DNA from: Litoditis marina
Taxonomy: Eukaryota; Nematoda; Chromadorea; Rhabditida; Rhabditidae
Length of the DNA: 64,000 nucleotides
Direction: 5' to 3'
Assembly (NCBI GenBank): GCA_964036275.1
Contig: OZ038438.1
Coordinates: 1,556,978 to 1,620,977, forward strand
In this document: positions 46,625-58,475 of the stretch, piece by piece
How positions within the stretch are numbered: position 1 is the first letter of the stretch
How the letters are laid out: the number at the start of each line of letters is the position of its first letter
The notes under the pieces: generated by a model
Database searches by the model: none
What the model saw: only the letters and a program-made list of their open reading frames with translations
What the model was told of the DNA's origin: nothing
Translations under genes and position numbers: made by a program

Positions 46625-47936
46625 TCTGTCAACAAATTATTACAACAAAATATTTCTTTGCAACATTTGAAAGATAGTCGTGTGTTGCGTGTTCATTGAA
46701 TTTGCGTCGTGCAAACTTTCTGAAACCGACCATATTTCCAGGAATATCTGCTTTTAACAGTTATGCATAATATTATATGCGTGCGACTTCAGCAAAATTA
46801 TCAAAATATAAAGTGTTACGCGCTATTCATTCCAAAAACGAAAACTATTTTTTTCCAAATTAGGCACCTCGGAAAGAGCGCGTGAAACACACTCTACAAC
46901 ATCAAAATGTGAACAAATTTCGGCGCAAACTGCAGAAGGTTACATTAATTCAGTGTGGAGATGAAATACGTACATTATTCACGCAATTATGCTGGCCGAA
47001 TAGAAATGATGAATTGTCAAATATAGTCTCCACCAAATCACTTCAGATTCAGACCAAAGTGGTGAGAGAAAAATTAAAGAGCACATGTGAAAGAGTAAGA
47101 AACAACATTTCATGCGAATAGTAAAATGAATGCGATTTCACACATAGGAATGACGAGAACTATGTTAGTAAATCAACAATGCAGTATAACATTGTCAGTT
47201 AGGCGGGCCGCCAGCTATTGTTTACTGTTCATTGTGTGCATATTACGAAATACTATGTCGATTCGTTTGACAATTCGAACAGATTGGTTGTATTCGAGAA
47301 TGTTGTGATAATGTTGAACTTGCGGACTGCTGTTTTTTTCAGAATAAAACTCCATTTCATATACGTTTGATCGTGAAATGTAATTTTTCTGAAACTACTG
47401 TAATATACCTGAATACGAACTTCTAACACGGGGAAGGAATGCTATTTCCAAACAAAGAACTCCTGAAATTCGTAATTTTTTCAAAGGATATCAGTACGAT
47501 TGCCGATCACAAGCTTGAATTTCAAAAAGATCTCATAACTTATAAAAATATCTAACTAAAAGAGAAAATGAGGATATAAGAGTAATACCACTGATAAAGA
47601 GATTGCTGTGCGAAAGTTCAACGGAAACAACTCTACCGTTTCTTTTTTGCTTTCTGAAAGTGAGCCCTAGAGAGAAAGGAATGGGAAGTTGATAGGTCTC
47701 GGGGGTGATTCATATGTAACTAAAACAAAGGGAACAGATGTAAGAGTGAGTCACTAGTGTTTGGAAACAAGTCGCCATCCCCAACAAGGCAGTCCCCCAA
47801 TTAGACAAATAGTCAATGAATAACATTTCAATACATTAGTAATAGCACAGTTCTCGTCATTCCCAATCAAACTATGGCCGCGTGCCAATGAAACTTCAGA
47901 GCGGCTTTCATTCACCATGTGTTAGTGTTTAGAGAA

Positions 47937-48060
47937 TTAAAGTAGGACGATTATGTGGACCATTCCCGTGTCAACGGTCCTTTAAACTGCAATTGAAAGA
48001 TGTATTGTAGTTTAAAGGACTGACGCGTTGAGATTGGACCACATAATCATCCTTCTTTAA
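47937..48060. repeat. 124-bp palindromic MITE with TTAA ends
   Basis: TTAAAGTAGGACGATTATGT ... CCTTCTTTAA. The length is again exactly 124 bp. Confidence 0.95.
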
Positions 48061-49130
48061 ATGAAATGTGTGCAAGCCTCTTTGCACCTTCACCTGAAAA
48101 AGTGTGTTTGTTATGTCAGGTTGCATGTGGACAAATAGATTTTCAGACAACCTATGTTTTGTGAAAAATTGATTGTTAATTTTATTGGCAAACTGCCAAA
48201 CCCTCACTGATAATGACAAAAATTATATCATTGTTGCATGGGAATGGGAGTAGAGACAAAGGTGTCATGGTCAAAACGGCCTTGGAAGGAAAAGAGTGAG
48301 AGAGGAAGGGAGGAGGGGGACGTAGCAAGGTCAAAACGTACGCCGCTTATGAGTACCCGCATAGTCTGTTCAATTCAGCCGTGTACACTTACAGTAGGAC
48401 ATTGAAACTTCCAGACAGGTTGGAAAAAGTTCTCGAAACTATTTCAGGTTTCTATATAAGACATATTTTTGGTTGCAAACAGCGTTTTAGACTGGTACAG
48501 CTCCACACTGTAAACGTAAAAGGGCGCGACGAACTAAGTAAAGGATATGGAGGGATATAGCACAAAAAAATGACTCATGAATTAATGAACTTGTTCTCGA
48601 CCAAAGAGACAGATGCAAAGACATATTAATAAGAAAATAGATGGAGACTAGCAAAGTGCTCCCCAGATGTGACAATTGAATTACTGCCAATTCGGCTATT
48701 TTTCGGACTATAAACGAGGACATAGTGGAAGTTTGGCTATTGTTCGTGTTTTGGAATGAAGTTACTACCAATGGAAAGCTGAGAATCAACCTCTAAAATC
48801 TCGGAAGAAGACACTCTAAAGGCAAAACACGAACTTATTTTGTACGAAAAAAGTTATTCATTCCTCTGTTACTTCCCACGGATTTTGCTGTGTTTGCGAA
48901 AGTTTTCCATGTATTTGAAAATTCTTCCATGTTGAAGCACTACCGATAGTGTAGTTCAGACATACTTGGAAGTGCATATCTTCAAAACAGTGAAAACATC
49001 GTTTGTTGAATGGTGGTTAGTGGTTACTAAGACAACAACTAGTGAGAGGAACGGCCTTGTATTTTCATATCTTGAGAGCGATTTAGCAATTGATGAACCA
49101 TCGCAGATGTAACTATAGCAACGAACACAT

Positions 49131-49238
49131 AGTCTGGGGCGAGGGGCTCAAATCGGTTTGGGTTGTAGTCTGGGGCGAGGGGCTCGAATCGGTTTGGGTT
49201 GTAGTCTGGGGCGCGGGGCTCAAATCGGTTTGGGTTGT
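49131..49238. repeat. 36-bp tandem repeat, three units
   Basis: Three units of AGTCTGGGGCGAGGGGCTCA... differ at two positions. The period is 36, so a 12-residue repeat (DYNPNRFEPLAP) is open on the minus strand. Confidence 0.9.
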
Positions 49239-49562
49239 AGTCTGATCTGTCGTGAAACACGGTAGAACGAAGCTGCGCCGGCATCAAACTACAATTGCAG
49301 CTAAATTGAGGATTTATCAGAGTTCTAGGCAGTTTCGAGATTAATCATACGCTGTAGGTAGTTCCGAGATTCACAAAAAATTAACAAATTAATGAAGGAA
49401 CATATTTAAAAAAAAATTAAACTTCTTTACACACGCGCTTATAATAATGACTGAAACTATAATTTACAACCTACTCGTATTGTAAACGGTTCAACGATAT
49501 ATAATCTTAGATTTTACAAACGTTTTCTTTACAAATGGCTAGAAAAAAACCTTCATAGCCAG

Positions 49563-49998
49563 TGTTAACCTTGAGCCTTTAGAGCTCTCAGTCGTCCAGT
49601 ATAAGCGTTTTGGTCCGAAAGTGTTACATATATTTTATAGAGAGAGTTTACTAATAACCGGAAGTATTGCATATTTTACCGAGGAGACACGTTTGTTGTC
49701 TTACTTTGTGGTTCATGATAGAGGTGTACAGAAGACATGCGAATACATAAGTTTATAAAGCGTAAAGATAAATATAACATATATAAAAGAAGTCGTTACA
49801 GTATGCCACGCATACTCGTCTGTCGATCCCGTCTGCTCTCGCTGTCCCGCGTCTTCTTGGCTCCGCCTCTGGCTGATGGATGGCTCCGGCTCCGTCGTCC
49901 TTGGTCCTGTGTGTACTTACCTTGTATCTAAATAAAGTTGTGATATCTTTTCGGAGATATCATGTAAAGTTGTGATATCTTTTGGGAGATATCATGAA
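49563..49998 (-). repeat. LTR A (outer left)
   Basis: It starts TGTTAACCTTGAGCC on the plus strand and runs to ATATCATGA. It is nearly identical to LTR C but lacks its terminal CA. An internal 35-bp tandem (GTTGTGATATCTTTT...) lies near its right end. Confidence 0.85.
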
Positions 49999-50422
49999 TG
50001 TTAACCTTGAGCTTTATGGGCTCTTAGTCTTTTGGTGTAAACGTTTTGGTCCGAAAGTGTTACATATATTTTGTAAGAGGAATTGACTATTAGTGGAAAG
50101 TTTGTATATATTTTACCAATGAGACAGTTGTTGTTTTACTTTGTGATTCATAATAGAGATAATACAAACGACATGCACATACATAAGTTTATAAGCATTG
50201 GATAAATAGGACATAATTAGAAGAAGTTGTCGTTACAATATGCTGAGCATACTCGTCTGTCGAGGTCCACCCGTCTCTCCCTCTCTGGATTCCTCGTAGT
50301 CCTGGCTCCGCCTTCCGATGATTGATGGCTCCGGCTCCGTCGTCCTGGCTCCGTCGTGTACTTACCTTGTATCTAAATAGAGATGTAGAAAGTTGTGATA
50401 TCTGTTAGAAGATATCATGACA
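49999..50422 (-). repeat. LTR B (inner left, diverged)
   Basis: It starts TGTTAACCTTGAGCTTT and ends GATATCATGACA, so TG...CA borders are kept. It is perhaps 80% similar to LTR A by eye and abuts it without spacer. Confidence 0.85.
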
Positions 50423-50434
50423 TCCCGCCTCTTC
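50423..50434 (-). other. Polypurine tract of the LTR element
   Basis: Read on the minus strand it is GAAGAGGCGGGA, directly before the TG of LTR B. This is the expected plus-strand primer site for an element transcribed on the minus strand. Confidence 0.5.
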
Positions 50435-51210
50435 GAAAGCTGAGTGCAACGAAGGAGTTGGTCCCCAACTCTACAGAACAGACGAAAGCAAAAGCTGTTA
50501 ACAATTGTTCGTACTGTGAGTGGTGGGTGATATAAGTGTAATTGGGATTGACTCGGGGATGTCTGGGGTATGGAAAAACGAATACAAGTAAGTCATGGGA
50601 AGATAAAACAGTGGGACACGATGATGTCATCCATAGTTTGCTGTTTGGGATCGTAAGAGAAAGGAGGACAGATTGGGGCATACGGTGAAGTATCCTAACT
50701 TAGGTGTGGTCGGGTAGGATAGCATATTGTGTTCGAGCTTTTTTCTAAATAGTTATTAGCGGTGGTTATGGTGCCGGAAACAAGGATAATAGTAAAGGGA
50801 ATGAGAAGTTTGAAAAACCTCTTGATGGGGCAGGGTAAAGAGTAATAAAAGTTATTTGTTTGCAGAGGGAGGGAAAAAGTAGCAAAGTCACGAAAAAAGG
50901 GATACCGGGGGAAAATTTGTGTGGTTCCATAAAAGATAGTAAAGCGGAGCATGTTTGCGAGGGTTACAATAAAAGACGGCAAAAGGGGCATATTTTCGAT
51001 AACATAAACTTACGCTAAATTAAATACAACTTACACTAAAAGCAGGGCATATTTGCGGGGTTAACACTAAAAAGGTCATATCGGGAAATGAGTTTTGGGA
51101 TGACAGTCATAAAATTTGAGATCTAGTATAGGAAACGAACGTCCTGCTCAAGTTGTTCGAGTTTGGACTCAATAGCAATCGAGTTGATTCTATATTACCG
51201 CTCCGTTTGC

Positions 51211-51890
51211 TCATAATGCTCTTGCTGCAGTATCCGGGCTTCTTTTTCTGCCTTCTGAATAGCCTCTTCGAGAGTGGCGGGGGTGGTATCTAAAAGTTTT
51301 TCGTATGTCAGAACGTAGGCCTCGCATAAAATTAACAATTTGGTTGTGAGTGATTTCGGCTGCACCACGACCTTGGTATGCGACCATGCACTTTTCTTTG
51401 ATTTTCTTAGCGAATTGACCTACAGTATCAGCTCCCTGACGAAGGTCAAATAACTCTTCACGTGCGTTTTCTACTCTTGTGGTATTCCTTAGGTTGGTAG
51501 CCAGTATGGTTGTAATCTGAGCCCAAGTTAGATTTTGGGGGTCGGCAATGGCATCGTAATGCATGCGGGCGCCATCAACAAGATACAGGGGTAATATGAC
51601 TTTGGCATTAGCTGTTGGTATTCCAAAAGTTTGGAGAACATCAACGAATTCCGCTAGCCATGTGGTAAATATATCTCCGCCGTCCCCGCTAAATTTTCTC
51701 ACACGGTTTTCTAGTATTTTTGATATTTGTATCGGGGTAATATTAGCTTGGGGTGGTGGGTTGGGCAATCGGTGTTGTTGCAGCTGCTGGAATTGGGCCT
51801 GCAGGGCTTGCATCTGTTGCAAGAGCTGAGAATTCGCAGGGTTCTGTACTGTACCATACCATTGGGACTTGGTGGGCGAGTATTAACCAT
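51211..51890 (-). pseudogene. Retrotransposon gag, frameshifted
   Basis: A 203-codon open frame (51211-51822) contains a Retrotrans_gag-like core (VRKFSGDGGDIFTTWLAEF, LPLYLVDGARMHYDAI, ELFDLRQGADTVGQFAKKI). The likely start (VNTRPPSPNG, near 51890) lies in another frame, and a second shift occurs near the 3' end, where the neighbouring frame continues as plausible coiled coil. No zinc knuckle is seen. With two frame breaks it is not functional as read. Confidence 0.75.
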
Positions 51891-52015
51891 TTTGGTACAC
51901 TGGAGGCTGTGCTGCAAGAATAAGAGGTTGGAGGGCTGAGCTTTTACGAGCTTCTACGATTGGGCTTGGGGTGGGCACTGACTAAATAGGGAGCTCTGAT
52001 ATCCGCGATACTGGG

Positions 52016-53433
52016 AAGTTGGAATCTTTTGAAAATCTGGGATATTAGGAACAGTTAAAATAGGGTGAAGGATGGCTACTTACTGGGAAGGTAGCTTTGA
52101 AAATCTGGGATATTGGGAACAGTTAAAATAGGGTGAAGGGTGGCTACTTACTGGGAAGGTAGCTTTGAAAATCTGGGATACTGGGAACAGTTAAAATAGG
52201 GTGAAGGATGGCTACTTACTGGGAAGGTAGCTTTGAAAATCTGGGATATTGGTGACAGTTAAAATAGGGTGAAGGGTGGCTACTTACTGGGAAGGTAGCT
52301 TTGAAAATCTGGGATATTGGTGACAGTTAAAATAGGGTGAAGGGTGGCTACTTACTGGGAAGGTAGCTTTGAAAATCTGTGATATTGGGAACAGTTAAAA
52401 TAGGGTGAAGGGTGGCTACTTACTGGGAAGGTAGCTTTGAAAATCTGGGATATTGGGAACAGTTAAAATAGGGTGAAGGGTGGCTACTTACTGGGAAGGT
52501 AGCTTTGAAAATCTGAGATATTGGTAGCAGTTAAAATAGGGTGAAGGATGGCTACTTACTGGAAAGGTAGCTTTGAAAATCTGTGATATTGGGAACAGTT
52601 AAAATAGGGTGAAGGGTGGCTACTTACTGGGAAGGTAGCTTTGAAAATCTGGGATATTGGGAACAGTTAAAATAGGGTGAAGGGTGGCTACTTAATGAGA
52701 TGGTAGTTTTGAAAATCTGAGATATTGGTAGCAGTTAAAATAGGGTGAAGGGTGGCTACTTACTGGGAAGGTAGCTTTGAAAATCTGGGATATTGGTGAC
52801 AGTTAAAATAGGGTGAAGGGTGGCTACTTAATGGGAAGGTAGCTTTGAAAATCTGGGATATTAGGAACAGTTAAAATAGGGTGAAGGATGGCTACTTACT
52901 GGGAAGGTAGCTTTGAAAATCTGGGATATTGGGAACAGTTAAAATAGGGTGAAGGGTGGCTACTTAATGAGATGGTAGTTTTGAAAATCTGAGATATTGG
53001 TAGCAGTTAAAATAGGGTGAAGGGTGGCTACTTACTGGGAAGGTAGCTTTGAAAATCTGGGATATTAGGAACAGTTAAAATAGGGTGAAGGATGGCTACT
53101 TACTGGAAAGGTAGCTTTGAAAATCTGTGATATTGGGAACAGTTAAAATAGGGTGAAGGGTGGCTACTTACTGGGAAGGTAGCTTTGAAAATCTGGGATA
53201 TTGGGAACAGTTAAAATAGGGTGAAGGGTGGCTACTTACTGGGAAGGTAGCTTTGAAAATCTGGGATATTGGTGACAGTTAAAATAGGGTGAAGGGTGGC
53301 TACTTACTGGGAAGGTAGCTTTGAAAATCTGGGATATTGGGAACAGTTAAAATAGGGTGAAGGGTGGCTACTTAATGAGATGGTAGTTTTGAAAATCTGA
53401 GATATTGGTAGCAGTTAAAATAGGGTGAAGGGT
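52016..53433. repeat. 68-bp satellite, about 20 units, inside the LTR element
   Basis: A 68-bp unit (GGTAGCTTTGAAAATCTGGG ... TGGCTACTTACTGGGAA) repeats with a constant period; two unit starts checked lie at 52090 and 52158. Variants (TTGGGAACAG, TTGGTGACAG, TTGGTAGCAG, ACTTAATGAGATGG) recur in blocks. It lies upstream of gag in transcription order, in the leader. Confidence 0.95.
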
Positions 53434-55673
53434 ACTAGAGTGTCTATGAAAGAAATGCAGTCAATTTTTTTCTGAAATAGCAAGCTGTGAAACGACTAAA
53501 GGAATAATTGCCTGAAAATTGAGATATTGTAAGAGAATGATCTCCAACCTGCTTTTCCCCTCGATTAGCCACGAAAACAGATTTTTTTTGGTACCGAGTA
53601 TGTTTTCCGGCAAATGTTCGTTAGAAAAAAAATTCTGCTTTGCCCTTCTTGCTATGAGATGTAGTGGGTGTACCAAGAAACAACACTATCAACGTTCGTA
53701 CCAATGATCCTCCGGTTGTCCGTGGTAGTTGTTGTTGGCTGGTGGTAGCTGTGGGCAGGAGAGCTGATAGCTTATGAAGTCTAGTCAAAGGACTTGGATC
53801 AAATTCAAGTATGATACTGAAATTAATTCTCTATACTGGAAAAATATTGGAAAAAAAATGGGAATGGGATGATTGATCCTAATTGTTTACTACTTGAATG
53901 AGTTGACTATGTGCTTGTTACTGTTCATCATACCTGTTTGTCTTCAGGTAGTTACATAGGAATTTGGCTAAAGTTGGTTGGAAGTTGACATGTGAAGGGG
54001 AGAAGAGAATAACTATTGTATTAGTAATATAGAACTATTATAACTTTCAATGCCTTACTGTTGTTCAAACTATATGAAAAAAAGGTTAGATTAATTAATG
54101 GAGGGAGACTCAAACAAGAAAAATATCAGGGATGAGAAATGAGAGAGTCGTTAATGGATTAAGAGGCAACCACCGTCGACTGTGGTTGAAAGTTGTGAGT
54201 GTGGGCTATTGGGTTTTTGCAAAAAAAAGAAATGACTTGTAATCTCGGCGGTTTTTGTTGCAAAGAACGATGAATGACTTTTGTGGTTTGGGTAAGACTC
54301 TCTCCGTTCCCTGGTGGGCCTGATTAATGACTTGCGCTTTTTCTGGAGCCGTTTGTGGATTTCACGGCGCTCCGGGGAGTCGAACCTGACTAATTGCCAG
54401 CCGCAGAGCCCCTCATGGCATGCGCATGGACTACTGTAGTGGTTATGGGATACGGTAGTATCCGAGAACCAATGCTATCAAAGTACAAACACTGCGCAGT
54501 AATGTTACAATAAAACTGAAAGAACGGTATATAATAAGGGTAAACATAATATCATACTTTTGTACATTGAAAGAGAGGGTGAGAGGTGTAAACTATTTTT
54601 ATTTTGAGTTGCGTCCAACTGCATTTTTTTTTGTTTTTAATGATTATGGCGCTATTATATGCATGTAAAACAAATTTATAACGGGAATATATACTTACAA
54701 CTGAGACATTTGCATTATGCAAGAATTGTGGAATGATATTAAATAATAACGAATAAACATAGAATTTGGGGCCCCCGTATGAGTTGTGCATATATGTATG
54801 CATAGCGCTTTCTGCCCAAAATAATGGTGAGTCGTATGCTTGTTTACATACTACAGTTGCGGAACCGCGACTCCCATGAAATCCGTCTAGAGGTAATTAC
54901 ATAAGGTGAGAATAATAATATAAGATATGAATAATAAGACGGATATAGTATCCATTATGAGACCTTTTGTCTTCATTCGAGTAGTTTGACTTGTGCACAG
55001 TGAGTGACTACATGGGCTTATAACTGTCACTATAACGGACATGTTATACTTGTCACTATAACGGACGAAAGAAAGAACGTAAAGATAACGATTCCGCGAA
55101 AATGAAAGAGAAAGTTACATTAATTGACGGATAAGAGACTGGATTATATATTACCCGAATATGGAAATGAACGACAGTACTGTAACGAAATAGTTAAGGT
55201 GGAGTAGAATACGTATAACAGTGTGGCATCAAGGTCGTGCCAGACTGGTGAACTTAACTATTGACCCTTAGCCGTGAAAGAGGATGGTGTTAATGATTTT
55301 TGTAGGTAGTTACAATTGCTTTGGGCGTCACCTTCTGTCAGCTATAGCATATCTATATGGTAAGGGGAGAATAATATCATGAGAATAACCGAAATGTCAA
55401 GGAGGTCTATTTTCCTGACTGATGACTTAACTATTAACCCTTTGCCGAGGTAAAAATAAGACTGAGTGAGTTACAAGTGCATTAGGTGTCATCATTTCGG
55501 TATACATTGTGAGAGAGCAAGAAACAATGTGAGTGTAAGGAATGAAATGAGATAATTTGGGTGGGATGGGTGGGAAATAAATAGAACTAAATGAAATGGG
55601 TGTAGCGGTTAAAATGAAATGGGGTGTAGCGGTACAGGATTCTGAAAACACGAAAGTTCGAGCCGGGCCTACA

Positions 55674-56110
55674 TGTTAACCTTGAGCCTTTAGAGCTCTC
55701 AGTCGTCCAGTATAAGCGTTTTGGTCCGAAAGTGTTACATATATTTTATAGAGAGAGTTTACTAATAACCGGAAGTATTGCATATTTTACCGAGGAGACA
55801 CGTTTGTTGTCTTACTTTGTGGTTCATGATAGAGGTGTACAGAAGACATGCGAATACATAAGTTTATAAAGCGTAAAGATAAATATAACATATATAAAAG
55901 AAGTCGTTACAGTATGCCACGCATACTCGTCTGTCGATCCCGTCTGCTCTCGCTGTCCCGCGTCTTCTTGGCTCCGCCTCTGGCTGATGGATGGCTCCGG
56001 CTCCGTCGTCCTTGGTCCTGTGTGTACTTACCTTGTATCTAAATAAAGTTGTGATATCTTTTCGGAGATATCATGTAAAGTTGTGATATCTTTTGGGAGA
56101 TATCATGACA
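55674..56110 (-). repeat. LTR C (outer right; 5' LTR in transcription order)
   Basis: 437 bp, TGTTAACC ... ATCATGACA, followed by CCAG. It matches LTR A almost base for base. Confidence 0.9.
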
Positions 56111-56829
56111 CCAGTGCCCCGTGTTTCAGTAAACGCTAAAGGCAAGAATATGTGTCGCCGGGATATTTGTGCAACCCGTACTAGATACGGCGCAGTCAAA
56201 TGCTGCTGCGGTTCGAAACACAACTTGTAGTTTGTTCAGGTAAAGCATGTCCAATAAATTTGAAAAATGAGCACTTTGATAAATTGTGAAACAGAGAGTA
56301 GAGATTCTTCGTTGAATAGCTGTCATAACCCCTTTTGTTTTTCTATATTTATAAGAACTGCTTGCGAACATGCATTCCTGTTGTTCTTCTTCTCCCTCCC
56401 TTCAAGAAGTTACTCGAATGTCACTGGATCAATGCCATTTAGAGCATTCGATAATCCACCATGGACTCTTCTATGAAGAAGAGGGACCAAGAACAACTCA
56501 GAAGAAGCTGCTACTGCAAATATCTGTGACATGTATGATGATCACCGCCACGTAACGAAGCGACGTGAATGAATAAATATGAAATATGAAATATATTAGC
56601 AGATAATACACATTTCTTCGATTGAATACATTCCTTCGATTGATACGATTGAAAACATTATTATAGATGAAATATTTTAAGCGGCTTCCTGAAATTTTGA
56701 TTTGCATGCATGCGCAGATTGCGAATTAGACCATAAATGTATGGTGGATTCAACTAAAAATTGGAAAGAATCAAAAACACAGCAGAGGAGGCCAACAGGT
56801 ACACTATTTGTCTCCTGAATACGTATTTC

Positions 56830-57010
56830 AGGACATCCCTTCCCTCTCACCTTGCGCACTAGTTCGCGACATCCGTTTTCGGTGAGATGTGAGAACTATC
56901 TTGGAGAAGACGTAGGAGAGAAAGGCCAAGATATACGTAGCTCCCCCATCGCGTTGTACAGTAGGTGGTAAACTTGAAACATCCCGGGCCGGGTTGGGAT
57001 GTTTCATCAT
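56830..57010 (-). CDS. Possible exon of unknown protein with one membrane segment
   Basis: A minus-strand open frame contains a hydrophobic stretch (ATYILAFLSYVFSKIVL) followed by a basic patch (SHRKRMSRTSAQ). It meets a GTGAGA donor at about 56858. I do not recognise it, and no partner exon with matching phase was found. It could be chance. Confidence 0.15.
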
Positions 57011-58351
57011 ACGGCCTCAGAATGGCTACCTAGATGGAAAAATTTTCATTCAACAAGCAAGACACCCAAATGTAGTATAGTCCTCGTCCTTCCAATGTAG
57101 ACTCCAGTTTTGTACAGAAACTTTATAGTTTTACATGCAAGCATGAATACAAACGAGAAAAAACCAAAAATCAACAGATTGAACAAAAACAGTACAACTG
57201 TACAACTCCGAACCGAGCATGAAAACGAATACAAGTAAACAATTCCCATTCCCATAGGATAGGACTTTGTACATAGAAAATAGAATAGTGTACGGTCAAT
57301 TACAGGTTTTTTTTCTCGAAAAAAAGTTTTTTTCCGGCCGCCCATACTTTAGATTCCAAATCGTTCTGTTTCTCTGTGTTTGTAGTTTGCACCCACTGCC
57401 CTCCATTCGAAACATTCTAAATATAATTAATGTATTTGCAGATCATCAACTCAGCAATATTGTTTTCTACCTGCGCCATCTCCGGTTAAAAGATTAGCTG
57501 GGAGAACTGTGCAGATTGGAAAATGGCCGAATAGAAGTATAATATTCACTCCAAAACGTTCGAACTACAACTAAAAGGTACAGGAACCAAAATGGACCAA
57601 CAGTGAATCTGGAATATGACGTAACTCATCGAAAAGGCTGTTGCCAATGCCGGGCGAGACCAAGATGTAATGTTTTCGAAATATTTCAACCAACTATCTT
57701 TCAAACGAATCAGCTGAGGAAACGACCAACATTATTTATCATTTTCGATCGTTGAAGGCTGATGTTTTTGTGTGTCTGTTGTCGGTCCACGCTTTCTCTA
57801 CATGTCGTGTTCAAAATTAAAATGAAAGATAAATAAGTCTAGGTCGAATTCACTAATCTGTTCCAAATGAACATATTTGACATAAAAACCATTATTGAAG
57901 GTGAACAAGTGACTTGGTCGAACCAGCAAAGTTTATCTTTGAGTTGAGTGGACGACTTCTGAGTTTGCATTTACGAGATTTCAATTCGTAGCTCTACAGT
58001 TTCACCCTATTCTTACCATATTCGATAAGTGGGTTTCACGAACTCTTTCATAAACTTCTTTCTTTCACAAGTTTCACAACATTTGGGTTGGTGCTGATCG
58101 ATTCAGCAAACAGTGTGTCGGAATGATGAACTGTTCCACCTGCGTTGAACTACAGCATGACTCAAAAAACATGCCGCATCTAGTTCACGTTTGGGCTCAC
58201 TAACAAGTTTGCCGAAGATTTTAGTAAATTGGATAATTTCTCAACAAAACCAGTTGATTGGAGAAGCATCAGTTCATCAAATTTATCTGAGATGTGTTAT
58301 ATTTGTACTCAATTTCGATTAAAATCGGCGACGGTTAGTAAAAGTGAACGA

Positions 58352-58475
58352 TGAAAGACGAGCGATTATGTGGTTCAATCGCAACGCTTCAGTCCTCTGA
58401 ACTGCAGAACATTTCCCAACTGCAGTTTAAAGGACCGATGACACGGGATCGGTCCACATAATCGTCCTTCTTGAA
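58352..58475. repeat. 124-bp palindromic MITE, diverged ends
   Basis: TGAAAGACGAGCGATTATGT ... ACATAATCGTCCTTCTTGAA. The length is still 124 bp, but the TTAA ends have decayed. Confidence 0.9.

Larger units (their letters stand above)
46625..49562. other. Spacer between the PMP3-like gene and the LTR element
   Basis: No recognisable gene. It contains one palindromic MITE (47937), a 36-bp tandem repeat (49131) and a 100-codon minus-strand open frame (48487-48789) with no family resemblance. I do not call it a gene. Confidence 0.5.
49559..56114 (-). mobile_element. Gag-only LTR retrotransposon, minus orientation, 4-bp target duplication CCAG
   Basis: Outer LTRs 49563-49998 and 55674-56110 are near-identical (their 64-codon open frames are identical). 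They are flanked by CCAG at 49559-49562 and 56111-56114, a 4-bp target-site duplication. A gag-like frame is on the minus strand, but between it and the far LTR only about 0.8 kb remains and no protease, reverse transcriptase or integrase motif is seen, so the element is non-autonomous. A second, diverged LTR (49999-50422) sits directly inside the left LTR. A polypurine tract on the minus strand borders that inner LTR. Confidence 0.85.

Noticed and set aside
49737..49931. 64-codon frame found identically in two places (also 55848-56042)
   Set aside because: It lies inside the duplicated LTRs; no start context or family resemblance.
54345..54420. Possible tRNA gene on the minus strand (GGTTCGACTCCCC as a B box)
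   Set aside because: No A box or acceptor-stem pairing at tRNA spacing; it is inside the decayed LTR element leader.
56267..56555. Overlapping short frames near 56.3-56.6 kb as a terminal exon with AATAAA
   Set aside because: Three frames compete, no acceptor fits, and no family resemblance was seen.
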